Made by a program: the position numbers and the translations under genes | The notes under the pieces: model-generated | Seen by the model: only the letters and a program-made list of their open reading frames with translations | What the model was told of the DNA's origin: nothing | Databases searched by the model: none | Part shown: positions 45,977-47,891 of the stretch, piece by piece | Layout of the letters: each line of letters opens with the position of its first letter | Position numbering within the stretch: position 1 is the stretch's first letter | Assembly (NCBI GenBank): GCA_905234625.1 | Contig: CAJOIC010000011.1 | Span: 1 to 47,891, forward strand | DNA length: 47,891 bases | Source of the DNA: an uncultured Oscillospiraceae bacterium | Lineage (GTDB): Bacteria > Bacillota > Clostridia > Oscillospirales > Oscillospiraceae | Direction of reading: 5' to 3'

Positions 45977-47311
45977 ATGCGCAGACATCCCATCATCCTC
46001 TATACTGCGATCATCGCGGTCTGCTATCTATATACGGGCTCGGCTTACATGTCCCAGTTCTACAGGCTGATGGAGTTTTATGACGGCACGACGGTGGACA
46101 TCATCACCTCCGGATGGAACTATCTGCTTCAGGCCGCGGGGATCGGACTGTTCTGTCTGGGATTATGGAAGAAGCCGGATGTTTTCCGCAAGAAAACGCT
46201 TTTCGCTGTCCTGCTGGCCACAGGTGCGCTCTTCATGGCTGCCTCTCAGTTGGCACAGACGGGTCTCGGCGTCGTCCTGTCGGGGTATGTGTTCGAGCTC
46301 CATATCGGCATGTATTTTGGATTCTACCTCACTATGTTCGCCGGGCATGTCCCGGTGGAGTGCGCCGGTCTGTGCTATGGAGCGGCCTATGCGGTTGGGA
46401 GTGTGGGCACGTATATCCTCTCTCTCATCGGAGACGGAGCGTTTCTTGTGTCCAAGGTCGTGGTGTTTGTGTACATCGCCCTGGCGCTGCTTACGGAGGG
46501 GCTCGTCCTCGCCGCCGAGGATATAGATACCGGGCGGGAGCAGACCACGGCCGCAGACAAGAAGCCGGAGCTGCGGTATCTTGTGCCCGTGGTGGCGGTC
46601 ATGATGGTGATCTCCGTGGTGGGCTCCGGGCTTTATTATTCCATGCCCCAGGCCAGGGACGTGGACTGGAATCTGATCCGGGCGTTTTATGCCATGGGTC
46701 TCGTTCTGGCGGGTATCGTGATGGACCGGAGCCGCCTGATCGGCGATATCTGCGCCGCGGCGAGCCTGGCCTACCCGCTGATCGTCATGGCGCTGATCGG
46801 CGAGGGCGTTACGAATACGGTGACGATGGGGCTCAGCTATGCCGTTCGGGGCTTCCTCTCCGTGTATTATGTGCTGGCCTTCACAGATATCGGCGCGGAG
46901 CAGCCCGCCCGCCTGCCCCTGGCGCCGGTGGGACTTCTCATCGCCCGGGTGGTAGAGGCGATCCTGTCCCTTCTCCTGATGTGGTGGGAGGTGCCGGAGG
47001 TGCTGCAGCTGGTGTTTTCGGCGGTCATATTCCTGCCGCTGCTGATTTTGTTCGTGCTTCTGCAGAACCGGAAATACGCCGCGCCGCCGGTCAGCGAGGA
47101 GCGGCGTTATGCCATGTTTGCGGAGCAGTATAACCTGACGGCGCGGGAGAGCCAGATCCTCCGCTGTCTGGCGGAGGGATTGTCCGACGATGAGATCGCC
47201 GGGAGATGCTATATCTCCAAAAGCACCGTCCGCTTCCATATCTCCAACATGCTGAAAAAGACAGAGTCGAAATCCCGGGTCGATGTGATCCGAAAACTGG
47301 AAAAATCCTGA
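45977..47311 (+). CDS. LuxR-family regulator with a polytopic (MFS-like) membrane domain
   Basis: 444 residues, ATG 45977. Residues 1-365 form 10-12 membrane helices; the last about 65 residues are a LuxR/GerE helix-turn-helix (YNLTARESQILRCLAEGLSD, then YISKSTVRFHISNMLKK). Such membrane-bound LuxR proteins are frequent in Eggerthellaceae and some Clostridia; in Eggerthella relatives they accompany molybdoenzyme genes for catechol dehydroxylation, as I recall. Its target is not visible here; the divergent surface protein is nearest. Ends with a strong hairpin. Confidence 0.88.
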   Translation: MRRHPIILYTAIIAVCYLYTGSAYMSQFYRLMEFYDGTTVDIITSGWNYLLQAAGIGLFCLGLWKKPDVFRKKTLFAVLLATGALFMAASQLAQTGLGVVLSGYVFELHIGMYFGFYLTMFAGHVPVECAGLCYGAAYAVGSVGTYILSLIGDGAFLVSKVVVFVYIALALLTEGLVLAAEDIDTGREQTTAADKKPELRYLVPVVAVMMVISVVGSGLYYSMPQARDVDWNLIRAFYAMGLVLAGIVMDRSRLIGDICAAASLAYPLIVMALIGEGVTNTVTMGLSYAVRGFLSVYYVLAFTDIGAEQPARLPLAPVGLLIARVVEAILSLLLMWWEVPEVLQLVFSAVIFLPLLILFVLLQNRKYAAPPVSEERRYAMFAEQYNLTARESQILRCLAEGLSDDEIAGRCYISKSTVRFHISNMLKKTESKSRVDVIRKLEKS

Positions 47312-47320
47312 GACAGACAG

Positions 47321-47352
47321 CGAACCGGCGATCCTGCGGGATCGCCGGTTCG
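47321..47352. terminator. Bidirectional terminator between LuxR-type and desulfoferrodoxin genes
   Basis: CGAACCGGCGATCC (47321-47334) / GGATCGCCGGTTCG (47339-47352), loop TGCG. Perfect 14-bp stem between convergent genes. Confidence 0.85.
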
Positions 47353-47373
47353 TGCTTATGGCGGTTGTCGTTA

Positions 47374-47742
47374 TCAGCCCTTCCAGAGGCTGTGCAGGTT
47401 GCAGTAGGCGTAGACGGCGAGGACCTCGTCGCCCTCGTTCAGGGCGAAGACGGCCTTGGGCGCGTCACCGGGCTTGAGGGGCTTTCTCTGGTTGCCGCTG
47501 GTGGTCTCCAGGGCGATCCATTCGATGTAGTGCTCGGGCAGCATGGGATGCTCCACGGAGCCCACGGTAACATAGACCTTGCTGTCCTTCACCTCGAAAA
47601 CGGGGATGTGCTTTTCCACGGCGGCCTCGGTGGTGCCGGGGACGATCTCGGTCATCTTCTGGCCGCAGCACATGACGGGCACGCCCTTGTCCCGCACCAT
47701 GGCGATGATGTTGCCGCAGTGCTCGCAGATGTAGAATTTCAT
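47374..47742 (-). CDS. dfx: Desulfoferrodoxin (superoxide reductase)
   Basis: 122 residues, ATG 47742 with GGAGGTAAC. N-terminal desulforedoxin iron site C6/C9/C25/C26 (ICEHCG; VMCCGQ), then the superoxide-reductase centre: H45 (EKHIPVFE), H65 and H71 (VEHPMLPEHYIEW), C114 and H117 (YAYCNLHSLW). All ligands are kept. It reduces superoxide to peroxide in the cytosol of anaerobes using electrons from rubredoxin-type donors. Own promoter at 47771-47800. Confidence 0.95.
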   Translation of the reverse strand: MKFYICEHCGNIIAMVRDKGVPVMCCGQKMTEIVPGTTEAAVEKHIPVFEVKDSKVYVTVGSVEHPMLPEHYIEWIALETTSGNQRKPLKPGDAPKAVFALNEGDEVLAVYAYCNLHSLWKG

Positions 47743-47770
47743 ATCGTTACCTCCGTTATTTTTATGACTC

Positions 47771-47800
47771 ATTATACTATAAACCCCGTCGCCGTGACAA
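47771..47800 (-). promoter_or_regulatory. Promoter of the desulfoferrodoxin gene
   Basis: On the minus strand TTGTCA (47795-47800), 18 bp, TATAAT (47771-47776). Confidence 0.7.
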
Positions 47801-47850
47801 GAGCGTATATCATAGGCTTCACGGAGTGTTTGGGACATGTGGTTGTGGTT

Positions 47851-47891
47851 GGAACAGGGGACGGTTCTATGTTCCGTTTTGGAACACAGAA
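47851..47891. repeat. Edge of a palindromic repeat, possibly REP/transposase-associated
   Basis: GGAACA (47851-47856) / TGTTCC (47870-47875), and a near-perfect hairpin TTCTATGTTCC (47865-47875) / GGAACACAGAA (47881-47891) with loop GTTTT. The GGAACAGGGGACGGTTC wording resembles palindromes I associate with REP-associated tyrosine transposases in Clostridia. The element is cut by the window end. Confidence 0.35.

Noticed and set aside
1-47891. tRNA, rRNA, prophage or complete insertion sequence
   Set aside because: No cloverleaf, rRNA core sequence, phage structural genes or transposase could be seen on either strand.

Overview
The window reads as chromosomal DNA of a GC-rich, anaerobic, gut-type Firmicute, probably of the Oscillospiraceae/Clostridia. 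This rests on AGGAGG-type ribosome sites, a BofA-like protein, YitT and LUD proteins, a desulfoferrodoxin, a sortase-type surface protein, OFA-family transporters and a Moco riboswitch. Species cannot be named. No rRNA, tRNA, CRISPR array, prophage or complete insertion sequence is visible.

Bases 1-26100 look like one island for anaerobic breakdown of trihydroxybenzenes (pyrogallol/gallate to phloroglucinol to acetyl-CoA) together with supply of its metal cofactor. In order: the end of a cyclase-family hydrolase (cut by the window edge), a 3-hydroxyacyl-CoA-dehydrogenase-type enzyme, a Na+/solute symporter, a LysR regulator, a thioesterase and a frameshifted OFA transporter; a molybdate ABC transporter (modA, modB, modC); two separate pyrogallol-phloroglucinol transhydroxylase-type molybdoenzymes, each with an Fe-S subunit ending in a TTR/Cna-B-like domain (TH1 at 9195-12757, TH2 at 14983-18561); five small unrecognised genes immediately before TH2; a thiolase and a beta-keto-acid cleavage enzyme; and a Moco operon (moeA, a MoCF-domain protein, moaA, moaC, a MogA/MoaB protein with a His-rich tail, a MOSC protein) behind a Moco-type riboswitch with its own terminator. 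TH2 keeps every active-site residue I know from the Pelobacter acidigallici enzyme; TH1 is a divergent paralogue whose substrate is open. From memory, the phloroglucinol pathway of Clostridium scatologenes uses reductase, cyclohydrolase, hydroxy-oxohexanoate dehydrogenase and triacetate acetoacetate-lyase. The last three have family-matching candidates here; the reductase would lie upstream of base 1.

Bases 26100-32600 hold a membrane-anchored MerR regulator under a MerR-type 19-bp-spacer promoter, a DUF4097 adhesin-like repeat protein, a second (intact) OFA transporter, an NhaC-type antiporter and a BofA-like protein. Bases 32600-38550 carry a non-canonical type II topoisomerase pair followed by yitT and a LUD-domain gene.

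Bases 38546-43962 contain a lipoprotein with a dead transglutaminase-like domain, then what looks like an envelope-stress operon: DUF4342 protein, OmpR-type regulator, histidine kinase, MprF-like membrane protein apparently starting at ACG, a 47-residue membrane peptide and a thioredoxin-fold protein. Its promoter shares an exact spacing pattern with the DUF4097 promoter 11.7 kb away. The window ends with a sortase-type surface protein, a LuxR regulator with a polytopic membrane domain, a desulfoferrodoxin and the edge of a palindromic element.
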